From Acidobacteria bacterium AH-259-L09 (lineage in GTDB: Bacteria; Acidobacteriota; UBA6911; RPQK01): a stretch of 10,191 nt of DNA. The translations under genes were made by a program, and so were the position numbers. The stretch spans positions 1 to 10,191 of the forward strand of contig JALLOL010000077.1 of NCBI GenBank assembly GCA_027717875.1, read 5' to 3'. Positions 1 to 7,215 of the stretch are shown here, piece by piece. A model generated the notes under the pieces. It was given only the letters and a program-made list of their open reading frames with translations. It did no database searches and was not told the origin of the DNA. Numbering within the stretch: position 1 is the stretch's first letter; the number at the start of each line of letters is the position of its first letter.

Positions 1-45
1 CTAAGTTCCATATTTGCCCAAAAAGCAGGCTTCAAAAAAGAAGAA

Positions 46-51
46 GGGAGG
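46..51 (+). promoter_or_regulatory. Ribosome binding site of the Gfo/Idh/MocA gene
   Basis: GGGAGG lies 8 bases before the ATG at 60, inside a purine-rich run. It is a near-perfect Shine-Dalgarno sequence at good spacing. It favours the ATG at 60 over the in-frame ATG at 69. Confidence 0.8.
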
Positions 52-59
52 AAAACCAA

Positions 60-1523
60 ATGAACACCATGCACCGTCGGACATTTCTGAAGGGGACGCT
101 GGGCACAGCCTGTGCTGCGGTGACCGTGAACCTATCCGTGGCGCGGGGCGGGAGCAGGATCCTGGGGGCCAACGAGCGCTTTCGAATTGCGATCTGCGGG
201 CTCAACGGCCGCGGAAAGAAGCACATGAACGAGTTCTCGGGCCTGGAGAACGTCGAGATCGCCTACCTGGTTGATCCCGACCGGAAGGTGCTCGAGCGGG
301 CAGTCGCGTCCCTAAAGGAAAAGCTCGGCGGCAGCTCAAGGGTCCAAGGTTTGACGGATGTCCGAAAGGCACTCGAGGACAAGACGATTGATGCGATCTC
401 TGTGGCCACCCCAAATCACTGGCACTCCCTGATGACGATCTGGGCCGCTCAAAGTGCAAAGCACTGCTATGTCGAGAAGCCGGCAAGCCACGACATCTAC
501 GAGGGCCGCATCGCCGTCGAGGCTTGGAAGAAGTACGGCGTGGTCATCCAGCATGGCACCCAGCGGCGAAGCGATAGCTCCCTCTCCGGACTGCACGATG
601 CTATCCGCGGCGGAAAGTTCGGCAAGCTGGCCATTTCCTACGGTTACTGCTGTAAGCCGCGCGACGGTATCGGGTTTGAGAAAGCCGGGGACCCGCCTTC
701 TCACCTGGACTGGGACCTGTGGCGCGGTCCGGCGAAAATCAAAAAGTTTCATGCCAACTTCGTACACTACGACTGGCACTGGTTCTGGAAGACCGGAAAC
801 GGCGATCTCAACAACCAGGGCACCCACCAGCTGGACGTGGCCCAATGGGCCTTAGACAGGGATGTCGTCCACCCGGTCCGGGTGATGGCCCTGGGCGGCC
901 GTTTCCTGTGGAAGGACCAGGCCGAGACACCCAACACCATGTTTGCCATTGCGGAGTACCCCAACGGCCAGTCGGTGTTCTTCAATGTCCGGAACGTGAA
1001 CTACAAGGGTTACGAGAGGCAGGTTGAGAACGAGTACTACTTCAAGGACGGGGGAAAGATCATCCGGGGGAAATATTACCCCCGGGGGAGCACCGAAGCT
1101 GAGAAGATCTCCATTCCTGCCGGAAAGGTGACCCCCGGCGGGGCCTTCGGAAGCTTCGTGGCCGCCTGCCGGGCCGGCAAGCCCGAGATGTCCAACGCTG
1201 ACATGATGGTAGCCCATCAGTCCTGTGTGCTGGGACACCTCATGAACATCTCGTACCGTCTCGGCAAGAAGCTCCCTTTCAATGCCCGGGCCGGACGCTT
1301 TGGCGACAACAAGAGTGCCTACGAGCACTTCATGAAGTTCCACGAGATCATGCGCGATGGCTGCGGCACGCCCGAGGACAAGGAAAAATACATCGTCGGG
1401 CCGTGGCTCCATTTCGATCCGGCGACCGAGCGCTTCACCGGCGAGTGGTCGAGCGACGCCAACGCCCTCTTGCGCGATTCGAACCGAAAGGGCTTCAAGG
1501 TGCCCGACGCGGGCAAGGTGTGA
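60..1523 (+). CDS. Tat-exported Gfo/Idh/MocA family oxidoreductase
   Basis: This 487-residue protein is an NAD(P)-dependent oxidoreductase of the Gfo/Idh/MocA family, which usually acts on sugars, inositols or sugar-like compounds. The N-terminus carries a twin-arginine motif (RRTFLKG, residues 6-12) followed by a short hydrophobic Ala/Val stretch, so export in folded form with bound cofactor is expected. The Rossmann fold starts near residue 41 with a GLNGRG dinucleotide loop (47-52), an acidic strand end VDPD (71-74), ATPNHWH (116-122) and the family EKP signature (139-141). The C-terminal domain contains the conserved GDLNNQGTHQLD segment (248-259), where Asp and His are the usual catalytic or substrate-contacting residues. 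The C-terminus (TGEWSSDANALL followed by KGFKVPD) is typical of the long secreted subfamily abundant in Planctomycetota, Verrucomicrobiota and Acidobacteriota. The gene stands alone and converges on the nap operon. GC content looks higher than in the genes to its right. The substrate cannot be told from sequence. Confidence 0.93.
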   Translation: MNTMHRRTFLKGTLGTACAAVTVNLSVARGGSRILGANERFRIAICGLNGRGKKHMNEFSGLENVEIAYLVDPDRKVLERAVASLKEKLGGSSRVQGLTDVRKALEDKTIDAISVATPNHWHSLMTIWAAQSAKHCYVEKPASHDIYEGRIAVEAWKKYGVVIQHGTQRRSDSSLSGLHDAIRGGKFGKLAISYGYCCKPRDGIGFEKAGDPPSHLDWDLWRGPAKIKKFHANFVHYDWHWFWKTGNGDLNNQGTHQLDVAQWALDRDVVHPVRVMALGGRFLWKDQAETPNTMFAIAEYPNGQSVFFNVRNVNYKGYERQVENEYYFKDGGKIIRGKYYPRGSTEAEKISIPAGKVTPGGAFGSFVAACRAGKPEMSNADMMVAHQSCVLGHLMNISYRLGKKLPFNARAGRFGDNKSAYEHFMKFHEIMRDGCGTPEDKEKYIVGPWLHFDPATERFTGEWSSDANALLRDSNRKGFKVPDAGKV

Positions 1524-1537
1524 CGCACCGAACCGGG

Positions 1538-1590
1538 CGCTGGACAGTCAAGGAGTTCAGGCCATTAGGGAGAGGTGTGGTGGTCCAGCG
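1538..1590. repeat. 8-bp inverted repeat in the convergent intergenic gap
   Basis: CGCTGGAC (1538-1545) and GTCCAGCG (1583-1590) are perfect complements separated by 37 bases. They lie just after the stop of the oxidoreductase gene, between two convergent genes. The loop is long and no U-run follows directly, so a classic intrinsic terminator is not supported. It may be a weak transcript-end structure or chance. Confidence 0.3.
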
Positions 1591-1661
1591 ATCTTTGCAG
1601 GTCTGATTTCGGGGTTGTACCGTGGCCTTCCGGGGTGACGAACGAAAAAGCGACTCCATTG

Positions 1662-1883
1662 CTACAAGGCACCGCGTCGCCGAAGGTCGCGAATGACGGC
1701 GGTGAGGTAAAGGAGGATCCCCAATAACAAGAGGGGGACACCCAAAAAGATTCCTAATCCGACCGTCCATGATTCAAAACCACGCCAAAGAAACACAAGG
1801 ATGCAGAACATGCCGAGGAGGGTGGAAATGACAGATGTTCTAAGCAGGCCCCAACGATCTTCAAAACTGCTTATCCGACTCAT
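1662..1883 (-). CDS. Small two-helix membrane protein of the nap operon
   Basis: This 73-residue protein has two clear hydrophobic segments (about residues 17-34 and 41-64) and a basic C-terminus (RDLRRRGA). By the positive-inside rule both ends probably lie in the cytoplasm. Its ATG overlaps the TGA of the tetraheme gene in an ATGA arrangement, and an AGGA sits six bases upstream, so it is almost certainly co-transcribed and translationally coupled. I do not recognise a family. Its place as third gene after NapA and a NapC-like protein suggests a role in anchoring or assembling the quinol-nitrate module. That role is inferred from position only. Confidence 0.75.
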   Translation of the reverse strand: MSRISSFEDRWGLLRTSVISTLLGMFCILVFLWRGFESWTVGLGIFLGVPLLLLGILLYLTAVIRDLRRRGAL

Positions 1884-2602
1884 TGGTTTCCTGCAGACAC
1901 CTCTTGCTCCTTGGGTCCTGGGTGAGGTGGACCGTGACAGCTAAAGCAGCTCAGCCGATCCGTCTCGAGATCCAACCATAGGGCCTGATGGCTTTTCACT
2001 TCCTCGAATTTCACCGTGCCTTCATGACAGGCCCTGCAATTCGAGTTAGGATAGCTTCCACTGTACTGAATGGGCTTATTCCAGGTTCCTGTCACATAGA
2101 GCCACCAGTGCCGAAAACCGTCGCGCTTGGCAGCTAGGGTCCCATGGACCCCATAGGTAGTGTGACAAGCATAACACTGATGATCGGAGATCCACTTGTT
2201 CCTAAAATGCCCGGCTGCCAATGTTGGGCTTTCAGGATCCATCATATCGTTGACAAAGGGGTCCATCACATGACAAGACGCACAGGAGCCAACTGTCTTT
2301 GTTTCCTCAAACAGTGTGGTCGTCACGCCGAGGAGAATGGTGATCGGAAGGAGCAAAAGCCCGACAAAAAGCAGCCATCGATAGGTGCTCGGCTGGAGCC
2401 GAGGCCGCCACAGAAATTCGACCAGGAAGAGAATAAGGATTCCAGCGATCGCGGCAAAAAGGCCGACACCTCGCATCAATTCACCTGCCGTCAGACCGTG
2501 TTGTGCGGTGGTTGCCCCTAGAAGGCGATCGCAGTTAAAAGCCAGCAAAGAAAGGACGAGCCTAAAGCGGCTTCTGGCCAACCTTCCGCTATGCACTCGC
2601 AT
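1880..2602 (-). CDS. NapC/NrfH-type membrane tetraheme cytochrome c (quinol dehydrogenase)
   Basis: The protein has 240 residues and four CxxCH heme sites (107-111, 143-147, 189-193, 219-223). A membrane helix (about 76-97) stands directly before the first heme site, as in NapC/NrfH proteins. These take electrons from menaquinol or ubiquinol and pass them to a periplasmic reductase, here surely the NapA encoded just upstream. The sequence after heme 1 (CASCHVMDPF) resembles the family's CVSCHxM pattern, with Met as a likely heme ligand. An additional hydrophobic helix (about 46-64) precedes the usual anchor, so this protein appears to have two helices where most relatives have one. The ATG at 2602 is supported by AAAGGA eight bases upstream and overlaps the napA stop by 14 bases. 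A later start at residue 43 would still keep both helices. The hemes would be attached in the periplasm by a cytochrome c maturation system not seen here. Confidence 0.88.
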   Translation of the reverse strand: MRVHSGRLARSRFRLVLSLLAFNCDRLLGATTAQHGLTAGELMRGVGLFAAIAGILILFLVEFLWRPRLQPSTYRWLLFVGLLLLPITILLGVTTTLFEETKTVGSCASCHVMDPFVNDMMDPESPTLAAGHFRNKWISDHQCYACHTTYGVHGTLAAKRDGFRHWWLYVTGTWNKPIQYSGSYPNSNCRACHEGTVKFEEVKSHQALWLDLETDRLSCFSCHGPPHPGPKEQEVSAGNQ

Positions 2603-4883
2603 TGGTAGTTCCTTTAGGTTTTATGGAAACCGCACAAAGCTTGTATTCGGGTTGCTTGGAGAGAGGATCGTAGACATCATTGGTGACCCTGTTGATCAAG
2701 TGTTTGGCGGAATGAAAGGTAGTAAACACCACACCTGGCCGGATGGTCTCGCTCACTTGCGCGATGAAAGCAGCCTGTCCCCGCCGGCTGCGAACGATGA
2801 CTTCAGCTCCGTCTCTAATGCCCAGCCGGGCGGCGTCCGCCGGATGTATTTGCACAAAGTTGGGACGGATTTCTTGAAGCGCTTCGAGCTTCCCCGTGAT
2901 CGTCATGGTATGCCAATGCTCGAGAACACGTCCCGTGGTAAGGACCAGTGGAAATTCAGCACTGGTTGGCTCTTTGGGATTGTGCTGGTGTCCTAACCAA
3001 ACAACTGCTCTTCCATCGGGCTGGCCATAAAAGTCAAATCGGGCATTCCCGTGTGCCAGAGGATCTTCTCCAGGAACGTAGCGTCGGCAGGTGCCAGGAT
3101 GGCTTTTATCCGGACAAGGCCAAAGGACCCCTCGTTCTCTCTTGAGACGTTCATACGTGATGCCGGAAAAGTTATACTTGGAGTGGGCCGAAATCTTTCG
3201 CCATTCCTCCCACACCTCTTCGGGTGTGCGCGAGGAGATCAAATCTTCGTGACCCAGTCTTTCTGCCAACTCCAACAGGATCTCCAGGTCGCTCCGAGCC
3301 TCTCCCGGAGAGTCAACAACCTTCGGGACCAGATGATAGCGGCGCTCAGATTGGCTAAAAACCCCTTCCTTCTCGGCCCACATAGCTGCCGGAAGGAGAA
3401 CATCGGCAAACTGTGTTGTCTCAGTGGGATAAAAGGCATCGGCAACCACCAGGAAGGTCTTGTCCATGGCAGGGCGATAACGCTCGGCATTGGGAAGTGA
3501 TTGGGCCGGGTTGGTGCCCATCACCAGGCAGCACTTCACATCTCCCCGTTCCATGGCTTCAAAGAGAGCGATAGTATGGTATCCGGACTTAGCACTGATT
3601 TGTCCCTCAGCAAGGCCCCATAATTCCTCCATCTCGCGTCGATCGCGGGGATTAGCCACGAGACGACCATTGGGTAAGGCGTGGGCTAAAGCGCCTGTAT
3701 CTCGGACACCACCACCGGCATTGGGCTGGCCAGTCAGGGAGAACGGAGTTGCTCCAGGTCGACCGATTTGTCCAGTTAGCAGATGCATCGCCATGACAAG
3801 CCGATTGGCCACAGTGCCCTGAGACTGTTGATTCAATCCCATGGTCCAAAAAGACATGGTGGAGTTGGAAGACGCGAATCGAAAGGCCGCCGTGCTAATA
3901 TCTTTGGCAGCGATACCGCAGGTTGCAGCCACACGCTTTGGCGCGTACCTGTTGACATGTCGCTTCAGGTCTTGATAATCGCGCGCTGAATCCCCTTCTT
4001 TAAAAGAAAGATAATGCTCCACCATGTCCTGGTCCACGAATCCTCCTCCAATGAATTCGTGGATCATGGCATTGTACAAAGCAACATCTGTACCTGGGAG
4101 AATGTCCAGGTGCAAATCCGCCCGTTTGGCCGTCGATGTCCGGCGCGGATCAACCACAATGATGCGTGTCTCTGGGCGACTGCTTTTTCGGTCCTTGACT
4201 CGCTCCCACAGGACCGGGTGGCATTCAGCCATATTGGAGCCGGCAATAAAGAAACAGTCCGCCGCCTCGATGTCTTGGTAGCATCCCATGGGCTCGTCCT
4301 TACCAAAAACAGAGATATAGGCGGAGGCTGCCGAAGCCATACACAGGCGGGCATTACCTTCCACGTTATTGGTTCCAATTCCTGCTTTGAAAAGTTTGTT
4401 AGCAGTATAGCTTTCCTGGGTAAAAAGCTGACCGCTTCCGTAAAATGCGACACTGTCAGGACCAAACTGCTCGATTGCCTCTCGGAATTTTTTGGCGACT
4501 AGCCCCATTGCCTCTTCCCAACTGGCTCGTCTGAGCTCTCCATTGTGACGAACCATCGGGTAGAGCGCGCGATCTCGCGTATAGAGAATGTCGCGATTCA
4601 AAAGGCCCTTGATACAAAGGCGCCCTTTGTTGTGGGCGTATTCGTCTCCCTTGACGTCTACAACTCGGCCTTCGCTGACACCGATTTGAATCCCGCAGCC
4701 CGTGCCGCAGAAACGACAAACGGCTTTGTGCCAAGACTCGACGGGGACCACTGGCTGGCGCTCCCACAGTTCGCGACAAGCGGACAGAGGTCCAACAACG
4801 ACCGCTCCCGTCGAGATCGTCCTTAACCATTGGAGAAGCTGGCGGCGAGTCAAACCGTCTGATCTAATCTTACCTAACAGCAT
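2589..4883 (-). CDS. napA: Periplasmic nitrate reductase catalytic subunit (NapA)
   Basis: With the start at 4883 the protein has 764 residues and is a molybdopterin enzyme of the DMSO-reductase superfamily that reduces nitrate to nitrite in the periplasm. A twin-arginine signal (TRRQLLQ, 12-18) leads the protein. The [4Fe-4S] cluster is bound by Cys 56, 59, 63 and 90 (CRFCGTGC and later CIKG), with the conserved Lys 92 between cluster and cofactor. The molybdenum ligand is Cys 181 in NARLCMASA. Other NapA-like blocks are FGKDEPMGCYQDIE, AGSNMAECHPVLW and a C-terminal NRVTNDVYDPLSKQPEYK segment. The length is close to the short monomeric NapA of Desulfovibrio and shorter than enterobacterial NapA. 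An LSAC lipobox ends the signal region (33-36), so lipid anchoring is possible. An upstream in-frame ATG at 5033 is rejected because residues 1-36 of that longer form are translated from an IS remnant. The Shine-Dalgarno at 4883 is weak (GAAAG). The assimilatory nitrate reductase family is less likely given the export signal and the NapC partner. Confidence 0.92.
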   Translation of the reverse strand: MLLGKIRSDGLTRRQLLQWLRTISTGAVVVGPLSACRELWERQPVVPVESWHKAVCRFCGTGCGIQIGVSEGRVVDVKGDEYAHNKGRLCIKGLLNRDILYTRDRALYPMVRHNGELRRASWEEAMGLVAKKFREAIEQFGPDSVAFYGSGQLFTQESYTANKLFKAGIGTNNVEGNARLCMASAASAYISVFGKDEPMGCYQDIEAADCFFIAGSNMAECHPVLWERVKDRKSSRPETRIIVVDPRRTSTAKRADLHLDILPGTDVALYNAMIHEFIGGGFVDQDMVEHYLSFKEGDSARDYQDLKRHVNRYAPKRVAATCGIAAKDISTAAFRFASSNSTMSFWTMGLNQQSQGTVANRLVMAMHLLTGQIGRPGATPFSLTGQPNAGGGVRDTGALAHALPNGRLVANPRDRREMEELWGLAEGQISAKSGYHTIALFEAMERGDVKCCLVMGTNPAQSLPNAERYRPAMDKTFLVVADAFYPTETTQFADVLLPAAMWAEKEGVFSQSERRYHLVPKVVDSPGEARSDLEILLELAERLGHEDLISSRTPEEVWEEWRKISAHSKYNFSGITYERLKRERGVLWPCPDKSHPGTCRRYVPGEDPLAHGNARFDFYGQPDGRAVVWLGHQHNPKEPTSAEFPLVLTTGRVLEHWHTMTITGKLEALQEIRPNFVQIHPADAARLGIRDGAEVIVRSRRGQAAFIAQVSETIRPGVVFTTFHSAKHLINRVTNDVYDPLSKQPEYKLCAVSIKPKGTTNASA

Positions 4884-4920
4884 ACTGCTTATTCTTTCAA
4901 CGGATGTTGTTTGGTTTCCT

Positions 4921-4937
4921 GGCATTGTTGCATAAAT
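4921..4937 (+). repeat. Terminal inverted repeat of the IS903-like remnant (napA side)
   Basis: This 17-base end matches the other end of the element with three mismatches. Its outer edge is 37 bases from the napA start at 4883. Confidence 0.75.
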
Positions 4938-4951
4938 CGAAATTGGCACCA

Positions 4952-4979
4952 ACTCTGCCGTTTGAGTGCGAACTGTCAA
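4952..4979 (-). promoter_or_regulatory. Possible outward promoter in the IS remnant driving napA
   Basis: On the minus strand a perfect TTGACA (plus positions 4974-4979) is followed 16 bases later by CAGAGT (4952-4957), a poor -10 with three of six matches. It points at napA and overlaps the stop codon of the remnant transposase. Insertion-sequence ends often supply a -35 box. Here the weak -10 makes activity uncertain. Confidence 0.25.
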
Positions 4980-5321
4980 ATCCTTACAGACTCGGGCATT
5001 CCCAAAGTCGTCATCCGATTCAACACTGTGCATCGCACAGTTGCTTCCATAAGTTGATTATCGCAGCACCGTGCAGACAATCGGTCACGCAACAGCTCGC
5101 AGGCTGAGATGGAACACTTCCTTCAACACGAGGGCACACTGAATCGCGGTGTCGGAGTAAATCCTGGGTGTGCCACGACGAAGGCTCCGCTCCGTGTTTC
5201 GCCAAGCTGCGATAGCGGCTTCGTCGAACCAGAACGTGACCCGGCCCCTGGCGATCAGCGCTTGATTGTAGTTGCACCAATTGCGGATACGGTAATGGAA
5301 AGAATAGCGGCTCTTTTTCAT
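4976..5321 (-). pseudogene. IS903-like transposase, internal deletion
   Basis: The ATG at 5321 starts an N-terminal piece (MKKSRYSFHYRIRNW, then YNQALIARG and TFWFDEAAIAAW, then RIYSDTAIQ and LSLRA) typical of IS5-family, IS903-group transposases. It runs into a TGA at 5085-5087. In a neighbouring frame the C-terminal piece follows at once (RDRLSARCCDNQLMEATVR, then LNRMTTLGMPESVRI) and ends in a TGA at 4976-4978. The junction is at about 5090-5100 and changes frame. The lost central part would hold the DDE catalytic residues, so the protein is dead. Annotation pipelines may mistake the overlapping napA-frame extension (4884-5033) for a napA N-terminus. Confidence 0.85.
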
Positions 5322-5354
5322 GCCGCATCTTAACAATTTGCCCTGCCCTCAGTG

Positions 5355-5371
5355 AATTGTGCAACAACGCC
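5355..5371 (-). repeat. Terminal inverted repeat of the IS903-like remnant (transposase start side)
   Basis: Read on the minus strand it begins GGCGTTGTTGCACAATT and pairs with 4921-4937. It lies 34 bases before the transposase ATG. Confidence 0.75.
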
Positions 5372-5398
5372 CCTAATTTGGGTAAATGTAAAGCATGA

Positions 5399-5713
5399 TC
5401 AAACATAAAGAAAGTAATATGCGATTCCGCTGGCTGCCGCGGTAAATGCGATGAGAATCCAATGTACCCTCCGTGTTAAGACGGATCTGATCACTGCAAA
5501 AGACAACAACAACAATGGAACTAAAGAGGCAATAGCTTTCAGCCAATCCTGTTCTTTAAGTGCTTCTACCAGACCAGTAACCAATGCCCACACAATAAGG
5601 CCTGCCGCTCCAACCGCAATTAAGGCAAATGCACCAAACTCCAGCCAGTCCAAAGGTGAAGAGATCCTCCTAAAACCACCGACTGCCCTCTTTATTGCTT
5701 CCGTTATCTTCAT
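5399..5713 (-). CDS. Hypothetical three-helix membrane protein
   Basis: The protein has 104 residues: a basic amphipathic N-terminus (MKITEAIKRAVGGFRR) and three hydrophobic segments (about 25-50, 61-80 and 86-104). I do not recognise a family. It has no clear Shine-Dalgarno (the bases before the ATG read TGACCCTTT). A short open frame of 33 codons (5829-5728) ends 14 bases upstream in the same direction. It lies beyond an insertion element that cut an Rhs fragment, so it may once have been the membrane gene downstream of an Rhs tip, like the gene at 7751-7407. That link is inferred from order only. Confidence 0.6.
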   Translation of the reverse strand: MKITEAIKRAVGGFRRISSPLDWLEFGAFALIAVGAAGLIVWALVTGLVEALKEQDWLKAIASLVPLLLLSFAVIRSVLTRRVHWILIAFTAAASGIAYYFLYV

Positions 5714-5727
5714 AAAGGGTCACTGCA

Positions 5728-5829
5728 CTAAAATGCAAAGTCCTTCAAAAAGGCGAACGCCTTCCTAATCGATTCTTTCGGCTTCCTCTGCAGCGTTTCG
5801 AAGAGGCGTTTACCCTGATCTTGCTTCAT
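5728..5829 (-). CDS. Short ORF or gene tail next to the insertion element
   Basis: Thirty-three codons (MKQDQGKRLFETLQ, then KPKESIRKAFAFLKDFAF) start inside the flank of the insertion element and end 14 bases before the membrane gene at 5713. The reading frame is open only back to a TGA within the inverted repeat. It is lysine-rich and helix-like. It may be the tail of a gene cut by the insertion, or a chance frame. I cannot assign a function. Confidence 0.25.
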   Translation of the reverse strand: MKQDQGKRLFETLQRKPKESIRKAFAFLKDFAF

Positions 5830-5838
5830 CTGGACCGA

Positions 5839-5854
5839 GTAGGGTCAAAAAACT
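5839..5854 (+). repeat. Left terminal inverted repeat of the integrase-type element
   Basis: GTAGGGTCAAAAAACT is matched perfectly in inverted orientation at 7216-7231, 1.4 kb away and on the other side of the transposase pseudogene. Confidence 0.8.
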
Positions 5855-5989
5855 CATCCGAAACGTAAGTCTAAACTGTAAAGCCGATTGCAGCCCACAG
5901 GCTCTACCAAACTTACCCCGTTGACTTGACCGTTGGTAACATTCACCCGATGCTCCATATGATCACTTGAAATCTGCATCTGGTGAACC

Positions 5990-7044
5990 ATGACCTTCAT
6001 TCTTCATCCGTGGCAACTACTAATCTTCATCATGGCCGGCTGGATCAATCGACACCAACAGGACGCAATTGAGTATTTACGAACTGAGAATCAGGTACTC
6101 AAAGAAAAGCTGGGCAAGCGTCGCATCCTGTGGCCGTCAAAGGTCAGGTGCTCACCCGCAAGACCCTGCAGCAAGTCGCCACCATCGTCACACCCGACAC
6201 CATACTGCGATGGCATCGTGAGCTCATCGCTCGCAAATGGGATCACACAGACAAGCGACAGTTCGTCGGTCGACCACGTGTTCGGCCGGAGATCGTGACC
6301 CTGACTGTTCGTATGGCTCAAGAGAATCCCAGTTGGGGCTACTACCGCATTCAGGGCGCCCTGGCCAACGTGGGCTTTCACGTCTCTGACACCACGGTCG
6401 CCAACATTCTCAAAGCCCACGGCATCGAACTCGGCCCACAACGTCAACGTCGTACATCATGGCGAACCTTCTTGAATGCTCACTGGGACTCGATTGCTGC
6501 GGCTGACTTTACCACGGTTGAAGTCTAGACTCGGTCGGGACTGGTCACGTTCTACGTCTTCGTCGTGATGCACTTGAAGACTCGCCGTGTCGAAATCGCC
6601 GGTGTGACCCCTCACCCCAATGCCGCCTGGATGAGGCAAATCGGAAGAAACTTGACCGACTGTGTTGATGGTCTTCTTCGGACTACAGCTCACCTGATCA
6701 TCGACCGTGACACAAAGCATCTGCCGTTTCGTGAAATCTTGAAGTCCACCAAAATAGATGTGGTCATTCTCCCGCCCAAAAGTCCCAATCTCAATGCTCA
6801 TATCGAATGCTTCATTCGTTCGCTGAAATCCGAGTGCCTGGACCACGTGATCTTCTTCGGTGAAGACTCACTGCGTCGAGCTCTGGAACAGTTCAGCGCG
6901 CACTTTCACAGGGAACGCAATCATCAAGGGCTCGACAACCGCATCATCGATGCTGGTGAAGAAGTTGGCCGGACAAACGGAGAACTTCAGTGTCGAAAGC
7001 GGCTCGGTGGCATGCTCCGGTATTACTATCGCGACGCTGCCTGA
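5990..7044 (+). pseudogene. Integrase-core (rve, DDE) transposase, frameshift plus amber stop
   Basis: The product is recognisable from end to end once two lesions are bridged. Frame one gives MTFILHPWQLLIFIMAGWIN, then EYLRTENQVLKEKLGKRRIL to about 6130. Frame two continues with AVKGQVLTRKTLQQV, TPDTILRWHRELIARKWD, NPSWGYYRIQGALANVG and DFTTVEV. The break at about 6130 lacks about nine residues present in relatives I recall, consistent with a small out-of-frame deletion. A TAG at 6526-6528 stands where relatives have Trp (TGG to TAG), after which the same frame runs to TGA at 7042-7044. The presumed DDE residues are kept: Asp in DFTTVEV (6505-6507), Asp in IDRDTK (6703-6705) and Glu in NLNAHIECFIRSLK (6805-6807). 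The C-terminal block (FHRERNHQGLDNRI, then ERLGGMLKYYY-like) is complete. Without read-through and frame repair no active enzyme is made. Confidence 0.88.
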
Positions 7045-7135
7045 CGGTAAACTTACTCATACCACACGGCCAGCACGGGACCAGGGGTGTACGCTGAGTC
7101 GCGTCCGAAAGCCGGGAATCCGTCCGTCCAGCTAG

Positions 7136-7191
7136 AACATCATGACAAACCGGCCGAGAATCCTCGGTCATTCCCCTTCGTTCGTGATGTT
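7136..7191. repeat. Nested hairpin near the right end of the insertion element
   Basis: AACATCA (7136-7142) pairs with TGATGTT (7185-7191). Inside, CCGAG-AATC-CTCGG forms a 5-bp stem with a four-base loop, and ATGA/TCAT can extend it with a bulge. The two-level palindrome lies 25 bp inside the right terminal repeat. It could be a transposase or host-factor site, a terminator or chance. Confidence 0.35.
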
Positions 7192-7215
7192 TTCAAAAAG
7201 TCTACAGGTGTGCTT

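Larger units (their letters stand above)
4921..5371 (-). mobile_element. Internally deleted IS5-family (IS903-like) insertion sequence
   Basis: The element is about 451 bp. Its ends are inverted repeats: GGCATTGTTGCATAAAT at 4921-4937 reading inward on the plus strand, and GGCGTTGTTGCACAATT reading inward on the minus strand from 5371. Fourteen of the 17 positions match. These ends resemble IS903-group termini (GGCTTTGTTGAATAAAT as I recall it). Inside, the transposase gene keeps its start and its end but lacks the middle, about 200 codons judging from the usual length of around 310 residues. No 9-bp target duplication is visible (TGGTTTCCT left, CCTAATTTG right), so the copy is old or the flanks have been rearranged. 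It cannot transpose by itself but could in principle be moved in trans by a full relative. Confidence 0.82.

Noticed and set aside
336..845. Long minus-strand open frame opposite the oxidoreductase gene
   Set aside because: It is the antisense shadow of a high-GC gene with clear family motifs on the plus strand.
1600..1661. Intrinsic terminator between the convergent genes
   Set aside because: No GC-rich stem followed by a U-run could be found on either strand. Only the long-loop inverted repeat at 1538-1590 is visible.
4014..4502. 162-codon plus-strand open frame
   Set aside because: It lies fully opposite napA, and its product shows no motif or start signal.
4884..5033. N-terminal 50 residues of the longest napA open frame
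   Set aside because: The first 36 residues come from the terminal repeat and transposase end of an IS remnant. The Tat signal begins properly after the ATG at 4883.
4912..5380. 9-bp target duplication around the IS903-like remnant
   Set aside because: The left flank TGGTTTCCT and right flank CCTAATTTG do not match.
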